Shown one piece after another: positions 8,468-15,852 of a stretch of DNA of 45,564 nucleotides. The notes beneath the pieces were generated by a model. It was not told the origin of the DNA, ran no database searches, and worked only from the letters and a program-made list of their open reading frames with translations. The number at the start of each line of letters is the position of its first letter. Position 1 is the first letter of the stretch. Origin of the DNA: Burkholderiaceae bacterium. GTDB lineage: Bacteria; Pseudomonadota; Gammaproteobacteria; Burkholderiales; Burkholderiaceae. A program made the position numbers and the translations under genes. The stretch is from NCBI GenBank assembly GCA_947462685.1, contig CANHPL010000017.1, positions 1 through 45,564 on the forward strand, in the 5' to 3' direction.

Positions 8468-9265
8468 ATGAAAATATGGTGGCAAAGTAGTACAGCGATT
8501 CATCGTTTAGATGATTACAGAAATACCTTAACGAAAAATTTAAATGAACTAAAGCGTCCTGATGTTGAAGTCCACGTCAATGGTGTAGATGATGGTTCGA
8601 TGGATTTGCACTATAACTCGATTGTTGCCATGAATAGTTATGGTGTTGGCGGCGTACTCAATAAATTAATGCAAGCGGATGAACAGGGTTACGATGCCAT
8701 TGCGATTGGTTGCTTTTTAGATCCAGCGATGCAAGAGGCTCGTGAAATTGTCAAAATTCCGGTACTTGGGTTAGGTGAATGTACCATGCTGATGGCGTGC
8801 ATGTATGGACATAAATTTTCAGGTATTGCATTCCATAAAAAGCAATCTCAATACTATGACCGTAAGGCATTTGAATATGGACTTTCTTCAAGGCATATTC
8901 CATTTGGTGATTTAGGTATTGACTTTACGGAAGTACAAAAGGCATTTACCAACCCAGGTCAAATGACTGATAATTTTTTAAAAGAGTCACGACGCTTAGC
9001 TGCGCAGGGAGCTGAGGTCATCCTAGCTGCTTGTGCCACAGTGAATGCGATTATTCGCCGTGAAAACATTACAGAGGTAGACGGCGCATTGATTATGGAT
9101 TGTAATGCTGTTTTGCTGAAAACAACGGAAGCAATGGCCGATTTAAGTAAAACTGTCGGGCTTAATTCAAGTCGTAGCCTACTTTATCAATCACCCGATC
9201 AATCCGCTCTTGAACAGTGGAAACAGATTTATGGATTTCGTTCAGCCCCTCAGTTAAAGAAATAA
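8468..9265 (+). CDS. Asp/Glu/hydantoin racemase-family protein
   Basis: This 265-residue protein has the two-cysteine racemase fold: YDAIAIGCFLDP with Cys82 and LAACATVNAI with Cys189, plus IPVLGLGE between them. The GCFLDP and GLGE pattern is closest to hydantoin racemase-like members. The wider superfamily includes amino acid racemases, maleate cis-trans isomerase and arylmalonate decarboxylase, all using one or two of these cysteines. Both cysteines are present, so a proton-shuffling racemase or isomerase is expected. In an operon for acyl-CoA catabolism it may isomerise or racemise the starting acid (inference). AAGGAGATATC just before the ATG is a strong ribosome site. Cytoplasmic. Confidence 0.7.
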   Translation: MKIWWQSSTAIHRLDDYRNTLTKNLNELKRPDVEVHVNGVDDGSMDLHYNSIVAMNSYGVGGVLNKLMQADEQGYDAIAIGCFLDPAMQEAREIVKIPVLGLGECTMLMACMYGHKFSGIAFHKKQSQYYDRKAFEYGLSSRHIPFGDLGIDFTEVQKAFTNPGQMTDNFLKESRRLAAQGAEVILAACATVNAIIRRENITEVDGALIMDCNAVLLKTTEAMADLSKTVGLNSSRSLLYQSPDQSALEQWKQIYGFRSAPQLKK

Positions 9266-9267
9266 AT

Positions 9268-10146
9268 ATGAGACTTATTCGTACTGCATTATTTGCACCA
9301 GGTATTAATGCCAAAGTCATGGCAAAAGCACTAGCATCAAAAGTCGATGCGGTTATTCTTGATTTAGAAGATTCTGTGCCCCTTGCTTCGAAGGCTGAGG
9401 CGCGAAAGATGGTTCGAGAAACGATTGAACAAGCCTATCAAAACAAGAGTGACGATCAACCTTATATTATGGTGCGGGTAAATGCAGCTGATACAGGTTT
9501 ACTAGAAGATGATATACAGGAAATTTGTGTCAATGGTTTGGGTATGGTTTTTATTCCTAAGGCCGAATATGTCAAAGATATTCAACAAGCAGCAGCGCAA
9601 ATTGAGGCAATTGAAAAAGTTTACAATATCGAACCAATTGCCATTGGCTTACAAATTGAATCTGCTTTGGGTGTTTACCATTGTTATGACTTAATTAAAG
9701 CCTCTTCAAAGGTTCAGTTAAGTAGTTTAGGAACAGCGCAGGACGGTGACTTACAAAATAGTTTGGGTTGTGGGTGGTCTGTTGATGGCCCCGAAATGCT
9801 CTATGCAAGATCTAAGGTTTTACTGGATTCTAAAGCTGCCGGAAATGTTACGCCGATTGATGGTGTATTTGCTGATTTAAATGATGAGGCAGGATTACTC
9901 GCTGAGTCGAGTCTTTCAGCGAAATTAGGGTATGTAGGACGAACTATTATTCACCCTAAACAAATTGACATTGTTGAGCAAGCCTATGGCTTATCGTCTG
10001 CTTTAAAAGGGTATTACCAAAAATTAGTTCATGAATTTGAACAAGCAGAAAAAAATGGCGTTGCGGCGATTACGATTGATGGTAAGTTAGTCGATTATGC
10101 TATGTACCGTCAAGCAAAGCGAATTTTAGATAACGTTAAAGAATAA
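9268..10146 (+). CDS. HpcH/HpaI aldolase / CitE-like acyl-CoA lyase
   Basis: The start at 9268 is two bases after the preceding stop, giving 292 residues and the family opening MRLIRTALFAPG. An upstream in-frame ATG at 9217 lies within the previous gene and is rejected. Landmarks are VDAVILDLEDSV, IMVRVNA, FIPKAEY, AIGLQIESALGV (acidic metal ligand), LGTAQDGDL, IDGVFADLND and GYVGRTIIHPKQI. CitE-like lyases split malyl-, citramalyl- or hydroxymethylglutaryl-type CoA esters into an oxoacid plus acyl-CoA with a metal ion. Its place with a CoA-transferase, dehydrogenase and MaoC hydratase suggests it performs the final carbon-carbon cleavage. The exact substrate cannot be read. Confidence 0.82.
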   Translation: MRLIRTALFAPGINAKVMAKALASKVDAVILDLEDSVPLASKAEARKMVRETIEQAYQNKSDDQPYIMVRVNAADTGLLEDDIQEICVNGLGMVFIPKAEYVKDIQQAAAQIEAIEKVYNIEPIAIGLQIESALGVYHCYDLIKASSKVQLSSLGTAQDGDLQNSLGCGWSVDGPEMLYARSKVLLDSKAAGNVTPIDGVFADLNDEAGLLAESSLSAKLGYVGRTIIHPKQIDIVEQAYGLSSALKGYYQKLVHEFEQAEKNGVAAITIDGKLVDYAMYRQAKRILDNVKE

Positions 10147-10157
10147 AGATTTTTCCT

Positions 10158-11300
10158 ATGAATTTTGAACTTTCCCAAGATCAAATTAATATTCGTGATC
10201 ATTTAAACGAATTATTAAAAGATGTATGTTCTCCGCAATATGCAGCAGAGTGTGATGAGCAACAAAGACCTCCAAGAGAAGCCTTTGATGCACTGGCTAA
10301 AAATGGTTGGCTGGGTCTTATTGGTCCAGAAGAATACGGTGGTGCAGGTGGAAGCCCCCTTGATCTAGCCGTCATGTTAGATGTGCTTGGTTACCATTTT
10401 GAAGAATTGGGTTTATGGGTTTTTAGAAATTTGACCTACGGTTGCTATGCCGTCATGAAACATGGCACACAGGCTCAAAAAGACTCGATCGTACCAAAAG
10501 TTATTAAAGGTGAACTTTCAGTTTGTTTTGGATTGACAGAGCCAGATTCTGGATCAGATGCAAGTGCCTTAACCACGAAGGCGATCCAAGATGGTGATGA
10601 CTACATTATTAATGGCCGCAAGGTATATACCTCTGGGATGGATATAAGTGATTACTGTATCTTAGTGGCTAGGACGAAAAACTTAGAAAAAAAACAGCAA
10701 GGGATTACGAATTTTTTCATTGATACCAAATTACCTGGTATTGAAGTCAAGAAACTCGCTACTTTAGGGCAGAGAGCGATTGGTACGACAGAAGTTTTTT
10801 ATAACGAAGTAAGAACACCCGCTAGTTCGATTCTTGGTCAACTAGATCAAGGTTGGAAGGGAGCAGACAATTACCTCTGTTACGAGCGTTTGTGTTTGTC
10901 AGCTGCAAGAACTGGAGCTGCTCGAGCTGCTTATGAATTTGCTCTTGAACATGCCAAAACTCGTATTCAGTTTGGTAAACCCATTGGTAAGTTCCAGGCA
11001 GTTTCACATAAACTAGCTGAGATGCGCATGATGTTGGATATTGCGCAAACCATGGTTTATCGATACGCTTGGTTGGTCGAGCACGGTAAGGATACCCGTC
11101 AAGACGCTGCAGTGTTGAAGCTCTATACCAGTGAGTCGTATAAATCAATTGCTGATATGAGTTTGCAAATCTTGGGTGGTTATGGGTATTGTATGGAATA
11201 TCCTTTGCAACGTTTTTTTAGAGATTCAAGGTTGGCAACGATTGGTGGTGGGACTTCTGAAATTCAGAAAAATATTATTGCCTCTAGCTTGGGTTTATAA
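10158..11300 (+). CDS. Acyl-CoA dehydrogenase
   Basis: This 380-residue flavoprotein has the N-terminal helical domain (FELSQDQINIRDHLNEL), the FAD-contacting FGLTEPDSGSDAS and TSGMDISDYC segments, RIQFGKPIGKFQAV, and the C-terminal LQILGGYGYCMEYPLQRFFRD and GGGTSEIQKNIIA. At the position of the usual catalytic YEGT Glu there is Gly (GGGT). The catalytic base is then probably Glu243 in CYERLCLSAART, the arrangement of isovaleryl- and long-chain-type enzymes. It would introduce a 2,3-double bond in the CoA ester made by the adjacent CoA-transferase, passing electrons to ETF. Whether the acyl chain is mono- or dicarboxylic is not visible. Confidence 0.88.
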   Translation: MNFELSQDQINIRDHLNELLKDVCSPQYAAECDEQQRPPREAFDALAKNGWLGLIGPEEYGGAGGSPLDLAVMLDVLGYHFEELGLWVFRNLTYGCYAVMKHGTQAQKDSIVPKVIKGELSVCFGLTEPDSGSDASALTTKAIQDGDDYIINGRKVYTSGMDISDYCILVARTKNLEKKQQGITNFFIDTKLPGIEVKKLATLGQRAIGTTEVFYNEVRTPASSILGQLDQGWKGADNYLCYERLCLSAARTGAARAAYEFALEHAKTRIQFGKPIGKFQAVSHKLAEMRMMLDIAQTMVYRYAWLVEHGKDTRQDAAVLKLYTSESYKSIADMSLQILGGYGYCMEYPLQRFFRDSRLATIGGGTSEIQKNIIASSLGL

Positions 11301-11305
11301 AGCTC

Positions 11306-12505
11306 ATGGTAAGAAATTCTCTTAGTGACGTTCGTATTATTGAATTAGGACAAATTATTGCCGGTACCTATGGCGGGCAGATTTTGTCTGATATGGGGGC
11401 TCAAGTGATCAAAGTTGAGTCACCAAAAGGAGACTTAGGCCGTAATCCATCAGTTGCTCCATTTAAAGGAGAGAGTGGCTTATTTCTGACCTTTAATCGG
11501 AATAAAAAAAGTATAGTGATTGATCTTAAAAATCCTGAAGGTCGACAACTTTTTTTAGATTTGGTCAAAGAGTCTGACGTGGTGGTAGATAATTTTCGGT
11601 CAGGAGTGATGAAGCGCTTAGGGATTGACTATCCTGAGTTACAAAAAGTCAATCCTAAAATTATTCATTGTTCCATTACAGGATTTGGTTCTGAAGGGGA
11701 ATACAAAGATTACCCAGCATTAGATATTATTATTCAAGCGATCAGCGGTCATATGGCCATTACAGGAGAGAAAGATCGTCCACCGGTTAGATTAGGTATT
11801 CCATTAGCCGATTTAAGTGGTGGCTTGTTTTCAAGCCAAGGGATTTTGGCGGCTCTATATGAAAGAGAAAAAACAGGTAAGGGCCAGCATATTGAACTAG
11901 CGATGTTTGATGCCATGTTAAGTTTGTTGACTTATTTAGGGACGATGTGGTTAAACAACGGGGAACTACCAAGTCCACCAGGTTCTTCACATGAGTACAC
12001 CGTACCTTGGCAAGCATTTCCAACAAAAGATTCATATGTGGTCGTGGCAGCCAGAGAAGAAGTACATTGGAAAAGTTTTTGTCGAGCTTTAGGTTTAGAT
12101 GAATTAGCTACGGATCCTCGTTTTGCAAATAATTTTTTACGCGTTGAAAATCGTCTGATACTTGTACCGATACTTGAGAAAAAAATGCTCGAAGATAACA
12201 CGCATCAATGGATGGAAATCTTTCGACGAGAAGATGTTCCTGCAAGTCCTGTGAATCATTTTGATACTGCATTTGCAGAGCCGCCAGTTTTACAAAATCA
12301 AGCAGTGGTTGAATATGACCATCCTAAAGTTGGGACAGTTCGTTTTCCAGCGTATCCAGTGAAGATGGGGAATGGTGCAGAAATGATTTCAACACCAGCG
12401 CCTGATTTAGGTGAACATACTCAAGAGGTTTTAGAAGAGATTTTGTTATATAGTGAAGACCGAATTAAACATTTGGTTCAATCTGGTGTTGTGATTTGTA
12501 AATAG
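11306..12505 (+). CDS. CaiB/BaiF family (family III) CoA-transferase
   Basis: This 399-residue protein follows the acyl-CoA dehydrogenase by five bases. Family III landmarks are VRIIELGQIIAGTYGGQILSDMGAQVIKVE, NRNKKSIVIDLKNPEGR, VDNFRSGVMKRLG, CSITGFG and LGIPLADLSGG. The catalytic Asp is residue 169, the same number as in formyl-CoA transferase. It is followed by GKGQHIELAMFDAM. The enzyme transfers CoA between carboxylates through an aspartyl-CoA anhydride and is the probable activation step of the operon. Family members use oxalate, carnitine, succinate, mesaconate, itaconate or benzylsuccinate, so substrate is open. Confidence 0.88.
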   Translation: MVRNSLSDVRIIELGQIIAGTYGGQILSDMGAQVIKVESPKGDLGRNPSVAPFKGESGLFLTFNRNKKSIVIDLKNPEGRQLFLDLVKESDVVVDNFRSGVMKRLGIDYPELQKVNPKIIHCSITGFGSEGEYKDYPALDIIIQAISGHMAITGEKDRPPVRLGIPLADLSGGLFSSQGILAALYEREKTGKGQHIELAMFDAMLSLLTYLGTMWLNNGELPSPPGSSHEYTVPWQAFPTKDSYVVVAAREEVHWKSFCRALGLDELATDPRFANNFLRVENRLILVPILEKKMLEDNTHQWMEIFRREDVPASPVNHFDTAFAEPPVLQNQAVVEYDHPKVGTVRFPAYPVKMGNGAEMISTPAPDLGEHTQEVLEEILLYSEDRIKHLVQSGVVICK

Positions 12506-12514
12506 GAGATCAAA

Positions 12515-12964
12515 ATGGTGGGTTTGTATTGGGAAGAGTGGAAAGTTGGTGAGAGTTATGAGACTGCAGCGCGAACAGTTACGGAAACTGACGTGGTGAA
12601 CTTTGCTGGAATTTCAGGAGATTACAACCCACTTCATATCAATGAAGAGTATTGTAAAAAAACACAATTTGGCACACGGATTGCCCACGGTCCATTGATA
12701 TATGCGATTGCTGCTGGCTTATTATTTCAATTACATTTGTATGACGATACATTGATTGCATTTTTAGGCTTTGAGAGCCTTAAATTCACCAAGCCAGTCA
12801 AAATCGGTGACACGATTCATGCCAAAGTGATAGTCACTGAAGTGACAGAAACCTCAAAATCTGACCGTGGAGTGATGAAGCGTCAATTACAAGTGATCAA
12901 TCAACATGGTGAAATTGTGCAAGATGGTATTCAAGCATTCTTAATGAAGCGCAAGCCCGCTTAA
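12515..12964 (+). CDS. MaoC-family (R)-enoyl-CoA hydratase-like protein
   Basis: This 149-residue single hot-dog protein carries the hydratase-2 motif FAGISGDYNPLHI with Asp36 and His41 spaced as in PhaJ-type hydratases, then FGTRIAHGPLIYAIAAGL. It hydrates a trans-2-enoyl-CoA to the (R)-3-hydroxyacyl-CoA. The single-domain length is shorter than characterised mesaconyl-CoA hydratases, which have two hot-dog halves, so that specific name is not justified. It sits nine bases after the CoA-transferase with AGGAG as ribosome site and would act between the dehydrogenase and the CitE-like lyase. Confidence 0.85.
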   Translation: MVGLYWEEWKVGESYETAARTVTETDVVNFAGISGDYNPLHINEEYCKKTQFGTRIAHGPLIYAIAAGLLFQLHLYDDTLIAFLGFESLKFTKPVKIGDTIHAKVIVTEVTETSKSDRGVMKRQLQVINQHGEIVQDGIQAFLMKRKPA

Positions 12965-12968
12965 GCCC

Positions 12969-13850
12969 ATGAAACAGACCATTGGTTTTGTTGGTTTAGG
13001 TTTAATGGGTGGTTGGTTGGTAAAGCATCTTCTTAAAGATGGCTATAGCGTTCATGTATATGATGTGGAGCCTAAAAAAATTAATGAGCTTGTTCCTTAC
13101 GGAGCAATTGCAGTTGCAAAGCTTGAGCAGTTACCCCAATTAGTTGAGGTAGTCATTTTGTCCTTACCAAATTCGCATATCGTTGCTCGGGTGATTCAGG
13201 ACATGAACTTATATCAAGCCCCAGTTCCTGGGCTTGTGATACTGGATACTTCTACTGCTGATCCAAGTATATCGACTGAGTTAGCGGCATCTCTTGATGC
13301 ATTAGGCATGTATTTTATGGATGCTACAGTGAGTGGGACAAGTGAAATGTGTGCCGTAAAAGACACGATTTTTATGGTTGGTGGAATTGAGGAAGTTTAC
13401 CAGCGTTGTGCCCCTATTTTTTTAGGGATGGGACGTGAATCAGTTTATATGGGTAAAAGTGGTACAGGAGCAGCAATTAAGCTGGTAGTGAACTTAGTAC
13501 TTGCTGTGAATCGAGTGGGACTTGCTGAAGGGCTTACGCTCGCAAAAAAAGCAGGCATCGATCAGTTGTTAGCTCTCGAAGTATTAAAGAAATCAGCGGC
13601 ATTTTCAAAGGCGATGGATCAAAAAGGTTATCGAATGGTGCATCGTGATTTTTATCCACCGATTGGTCATATGACCACGCACTATAAAGATGTTCAACTG
13701 ATGGTGTCTTATGCAAGCAAGTTGCATTGCCCTGTACCCGTCATAAGTTTTACAGCACAAGCGTTAGCCTCAGAGATGGCAAAGCGTCCTGGGGATCGAG
13801 ATAGTTCAGCCATTATTTGTTTCTATGACGATCTTATTAAAAAAGAGTAA
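12969..13850 (+). CDS. 3-hydroxyisobutyrate dehydrogenase-family NAD(P)-dependent oxidoreductase
   Basis: This 293-residue beta-hydroxyacid dehydrogenase starts TIGFVGLGLMGG (dinucleotide fold), contains LDTSTADPS, FMDATVSGTSEM (substrate-binding DAPVSGG equivalent, altered here) and GKSGTGAAIKLVVN with the catalytic Lys at residue 171. The family interconverts 3-hydroxyacids and semialdehydes: hydroxyisobutyrate, tartronate semialdehyde, 2-hydroxymethylglutarate and others. The Asp-Ala-Thr-Val-Ser-Gly-Thr change around the substrate loop suggests a non-standard substrate. Four bases separate it from the MaoC gene and its stop overlaps the SDR start. Confidence 0.85.
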   Translation: MKQTIGFVGLGLMGGWLVKHLLKDGYSVHVYDVEPKKINELVPYGAIAVAKLEQLPQLVEVVILSLPNSHIVARVIQDMNLYQAPVPGLVILDTSTADPSISTELAASLDALGMYFMDATVSGTSEMCAVKDTIFMVGGIEEVYQRCAPIFLGMGRESVYMGKSGTGAAIKLVVNLVLAVNRVGLAEGLTLAKKAGIDQLLALEVLKKSAAFSKAMDQKGYRMVHRDFYPPIGHMTTHYKDVQLMVSYASKLHCPVPVISFTAQALASEMAKRPGDRDSSAIICFYDDLIKKE

Positions 13851-14614
13851 TGATGTCTGTGCCACTAAGCCTTTCAGGGAAACTTGCTATTGTTATAGGA
13901 GGTAGTCAGGGTATTGGTTCAACCGTTGCCATGCAACTTGCTCAAGAGGGAGCTCATGTTTGTATCTTGGCGAGGAATCAAGACACATTAGACGAGCTAG
14001 TACAAACCATTCATCAATTGGGTGGACAGGCAAATGCGTACGCTGTAGACGCGACTTCAAGTGCGGCATTGGAAAATATATTTATTCATATGCATGAGTG
14101 TTTCGGTAAGGTAGATATTTTTGTACATTTAGTGGGGGGCTTTACCGAATTTATTCCTTTTGAAAAAATTACTGAACAGGAATGGAATCAAGTCTTGCAA
14201 CTCAATTTAACCTCCGCACTGCTCGCTACCCAAAAAATTGAGCCATTTCTCAATGATGGTGCCAGAATTGTGTATACCGGATCGATTGCCGGACTCGGGC
14301 CAAGTCCTGTAGCGAAATCGTACATGCCTTATGGGGTTGCAAAAGCCGGCCTAATGACCATGGTGAAATATTTAGCAAAAGAGTTTGGCTCACGAAAAAT
14401 TACAGTCAATAGCGTTTCTCCAGGATCAACTGCAACCGAGCGAGTGAGAAAAATCAGAGGCGACGCAGGTTTGCTAGAAGTTGCAAAAGGTAATCCTTTA
14501 AATCATGTTTTGCAACCAGAGGATTCGGCAGCAGCTATTTTGTTTTTAGTTTCACCCCAAGCACAAGGTATTACTGGCACCAATCTCAATGTCAACGCCG
14601 GAAGTGTAATGTAA
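13850..14614 (+). CDS. SDR-family oxidoreductase
   Basis: This 254-residue classical short-chain dehydrogenase has the cofactor motif GGSQGIG (residues 18-24), TGSIAG with the catalytic Ser, and the YxxxK pair Tyr161/Lys165 in PYGVAKAG. SVSPGSTATERV follows, and the end is GTNLNVNAGSV. It likely oxidises or reduces a hydroxyl/keto intermediate with NAD(P). The start ATG shares its A with the preceding TAA (a second ATG follows directly at 13853), indicating translational coupling. Substrate unknown. Confidence 0.85.
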   Translation: MMSVPLSLSGKLAIVIGGSQGIGSTVAMQLAQEGAHVCILARNQDTLDELVQTIHQLGGQANAYAVDATSSAALENIFIHMHECFGKVDIFVHLVGGFTEFIPFEKITEQEWNQVLQLNLTSALLATQKIEPFLNDGARIVYTGSIAGLGPSPVAKSYMPYGVAKAGLMTMVKYLAKEFGSRKITVNSVSPGSTATERVRKIRGDAGLLEVAKGNPLNHVLQPEDSAAAILFLVSPQAQGITGTNLNVNAGSVM

Positions 14615-14640
14615 TTTCTACTGAAAAAGAAAGGATGTAT

Positions 14641-15105
14641 ATGGAACTTAAAGCGACTTTACAAGTCCTCAATCAAGCAGATTATCCAGGTAAAAGAGGG
14701 GTAACTGACGGTCAAACATATCAACGACTGGTTGGTTGGCCTGAAGTAAATACAACTGACCGTGTTCGCTTAGGGCGAGCTACCTATGCGCCTGGAACTT
14801 ATGAGCAACTCCATTGGCACCCCATCGAGGCTTGTTACTACGTTATTGCGGGAAGTGCGACGGTTCGCAATGTCGAGGGAAAAGAGTTTGAGGTAGGTCC
14901 TGGGTCAATGATTTATGCTCCTCCAGGAATCGCGGGCGCGCATGAATGGGAAGTCAAAGAGCATTTAGAAATTCTAGATATTCGTGCATGTAATGAAACG
15001 AATCGGAAAATGCAATATACCGTTGATAAAACGACGATGCGTTCTTATATTGATTTAGAGGATATTCATTATCGAGATGCGATTAGTTTTAAATCGCATT
15101 ACTAA
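14641..15105 (+). CDS. Cupin-domain protein, last gene of catabolic operon
   Basis: This protein of 154 residues has a single cupin barrel: YAPGTYEQLHWHPIEACYYVIAGSATV (motif 1, with HWH and a later Glu) and GSMIYAPPGIAGAHEWEV (motif 2, with His). The metal ligands are therefore present. Small cupins may be dioxygenases, isomerases, decarboxylases or ligand sensors; I cannot choose. GAAAGG lies six bases before the ATG at 14641, which is why I prefer it to the ATG at 14635. A hairpin follows the stop codon. Confidence 0.75.
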   Translation: MELKATLQVLNQADYPGKRGVTDGQTYQRLVGWPEVNTTDRVRLGRATYAPGTYEQLHWHPIEACYYVIAGSATVRNVEGKEFEVGPGSMIYAPPGIAGAHEWEVKEHLEILDIRACNETNRKMQYTVDKTTMRSYIDLEDIHYRDAISFKSHY

Positions 15106-15121
15106 AAGAAGATTCATGACA

Positions 15122-15162
15122 AGGGAAAAATCACTTTTTTGGCTTTGGTGATTTTATTCCCT
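15122..15162 (+). terminator. Hairpin after the catabolic operon, possible terminator
   Basis: Arms AGGGAAAAATCAC (15122-15134) and a near-complement with a two-base bulge (15148-15162) can pair around a T-rich loop, 17 bases after the cupin stop codon. No T-tract follows, so it may protect the 3' end or work with Rho rather than act as an intrinsic terminator. The rest of the gap to 15294 shows nothing else. Confidence 0.4.
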
Positions 15163-15294
15163 CATCAATTAGGGCTGGGCACCAGACCTTATGGGTTAAA
15201 GATCAAATCACTCGTATTATCCCATCGAATAATTGGGGTAATAGTTGTATGACGAACATAGCTCAGCCATATTTTAGCTCCAGTTATTAGCAGC

Positions 15295-15768
15295 CTACTT
15301 TAATAAGCTTGGGGCCCGACTTGCTTCATTATTGCCTTTGACAAGAGAGTCCAGCATGTGGATTAATTCCTCATGTTGAGATTTCTTTAGGGGCGAAAGA
15401 ATACGTTGTTGTGCTTTTAATACATGAGGGCTGATTTCTTCCAATAGAATTTTTCCTTGTAATGTCAGTGTCAATACATGAATACGACGGTCTTTGTCGG
15501 ATAGACTTCTTTTGACTAAATCTCGTAATTCCAGGCGATTGATAACACCACCGATAGTTGAAGTGTCTAAACCAATGGTATTAGCGAGTGTTTTTTGATC
15601 AATATTTGGAAATTCTTCTAAGGCCGATAGTGCGGCAAATTGCACAGGTGTAATACCAAATCCGGCGGTTTCTTGTAAAAAAATTGCGACGGAAATTTGT
15701 TGAAGTCTTCTGATGTAATGTCCGGGCAAAATATCAAAAGACAAGAGTTTGGATTGTTGATTTGGCAT
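15295..15768 (-). CDS. MarR-family transcriptional regulator
   Basis: This 157-residue winged helix-turn-helix protein has the MarR order: N-terminal dimer helix (GHYIRRLQQISVAIFLQET), FGITPVQFAALSAL, DQKTLANTIGLDTSTIGGVINRLELRDLVKR (helix-turn-helix, about residues 57-87) and the wing SDKDRRIHVLTLTLQGK. It is divergent from 3-hydroxybenzoate 6-hydroxylase with 84 bases between, so the simplest role is control of the gentisate genes in response to 3-hydroxybenzoate or gentisate. This is inference from position; MarR proteins controlling aromatic catabolism are well known. Confidence 0.88.
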   Translation of the reverse strand: MPNQQSKLLSFDILPGHYIRRLQQISVAIFLQETAGFGITPVQFAALSALEEFPNIDQKTLANTIGLDTSTIGGVINRLELRDLVKRSLSDKDRRIHVLTLTLQGKILLEEISPHVLKAQQRILSPLKKSQHEELIHMLDSLVKGNNEASRAPSLLK

Positions 15769-15779
15769 TTTTTGCGATT

Positions 15780-15834
15780 GCTAATAATCGATTTGCTTTT
15801 AGAATATAATTTGATGAGTATACTTACTATTAGC
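15780..15834. promoter_or_regulatory. Divergent control region with split inverted repeat
   Basis: GCTAATA at 15780-15786 is matched by its inverse TATTAGC at 15828-15834. TATAAT (15805-15810) and TATACT (15819-15824, inside the palindrome AGTATACT) are candidate -10 boxes for the hydroxylase, but neither has a good -35 at normal spacing. AATCGATT at 15786-15793 is another short palindrome. A MarR dimer could use any of these. Confidence 0.35.
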
Positions 15835-15852
15835 GAAACTAAGGAAATTCTC

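Noticed and set aside
9217..9267. Upstream ATG of the CitE-like gene
   Set aside because: It lies inside the preceding racemase-like gene and adds 17 residues with no family similarity; the ATG at 9268 gives the conserved opening.
15697..15852. Upstream extension of the hydroxylase reading frame into the MarR gene
   Set aside because: The extra 52 residues do not resemble the family N-terminus, while MNQPKHSLPIIVAGGGIGG at 15853 does and has AAGGAAA upstream.
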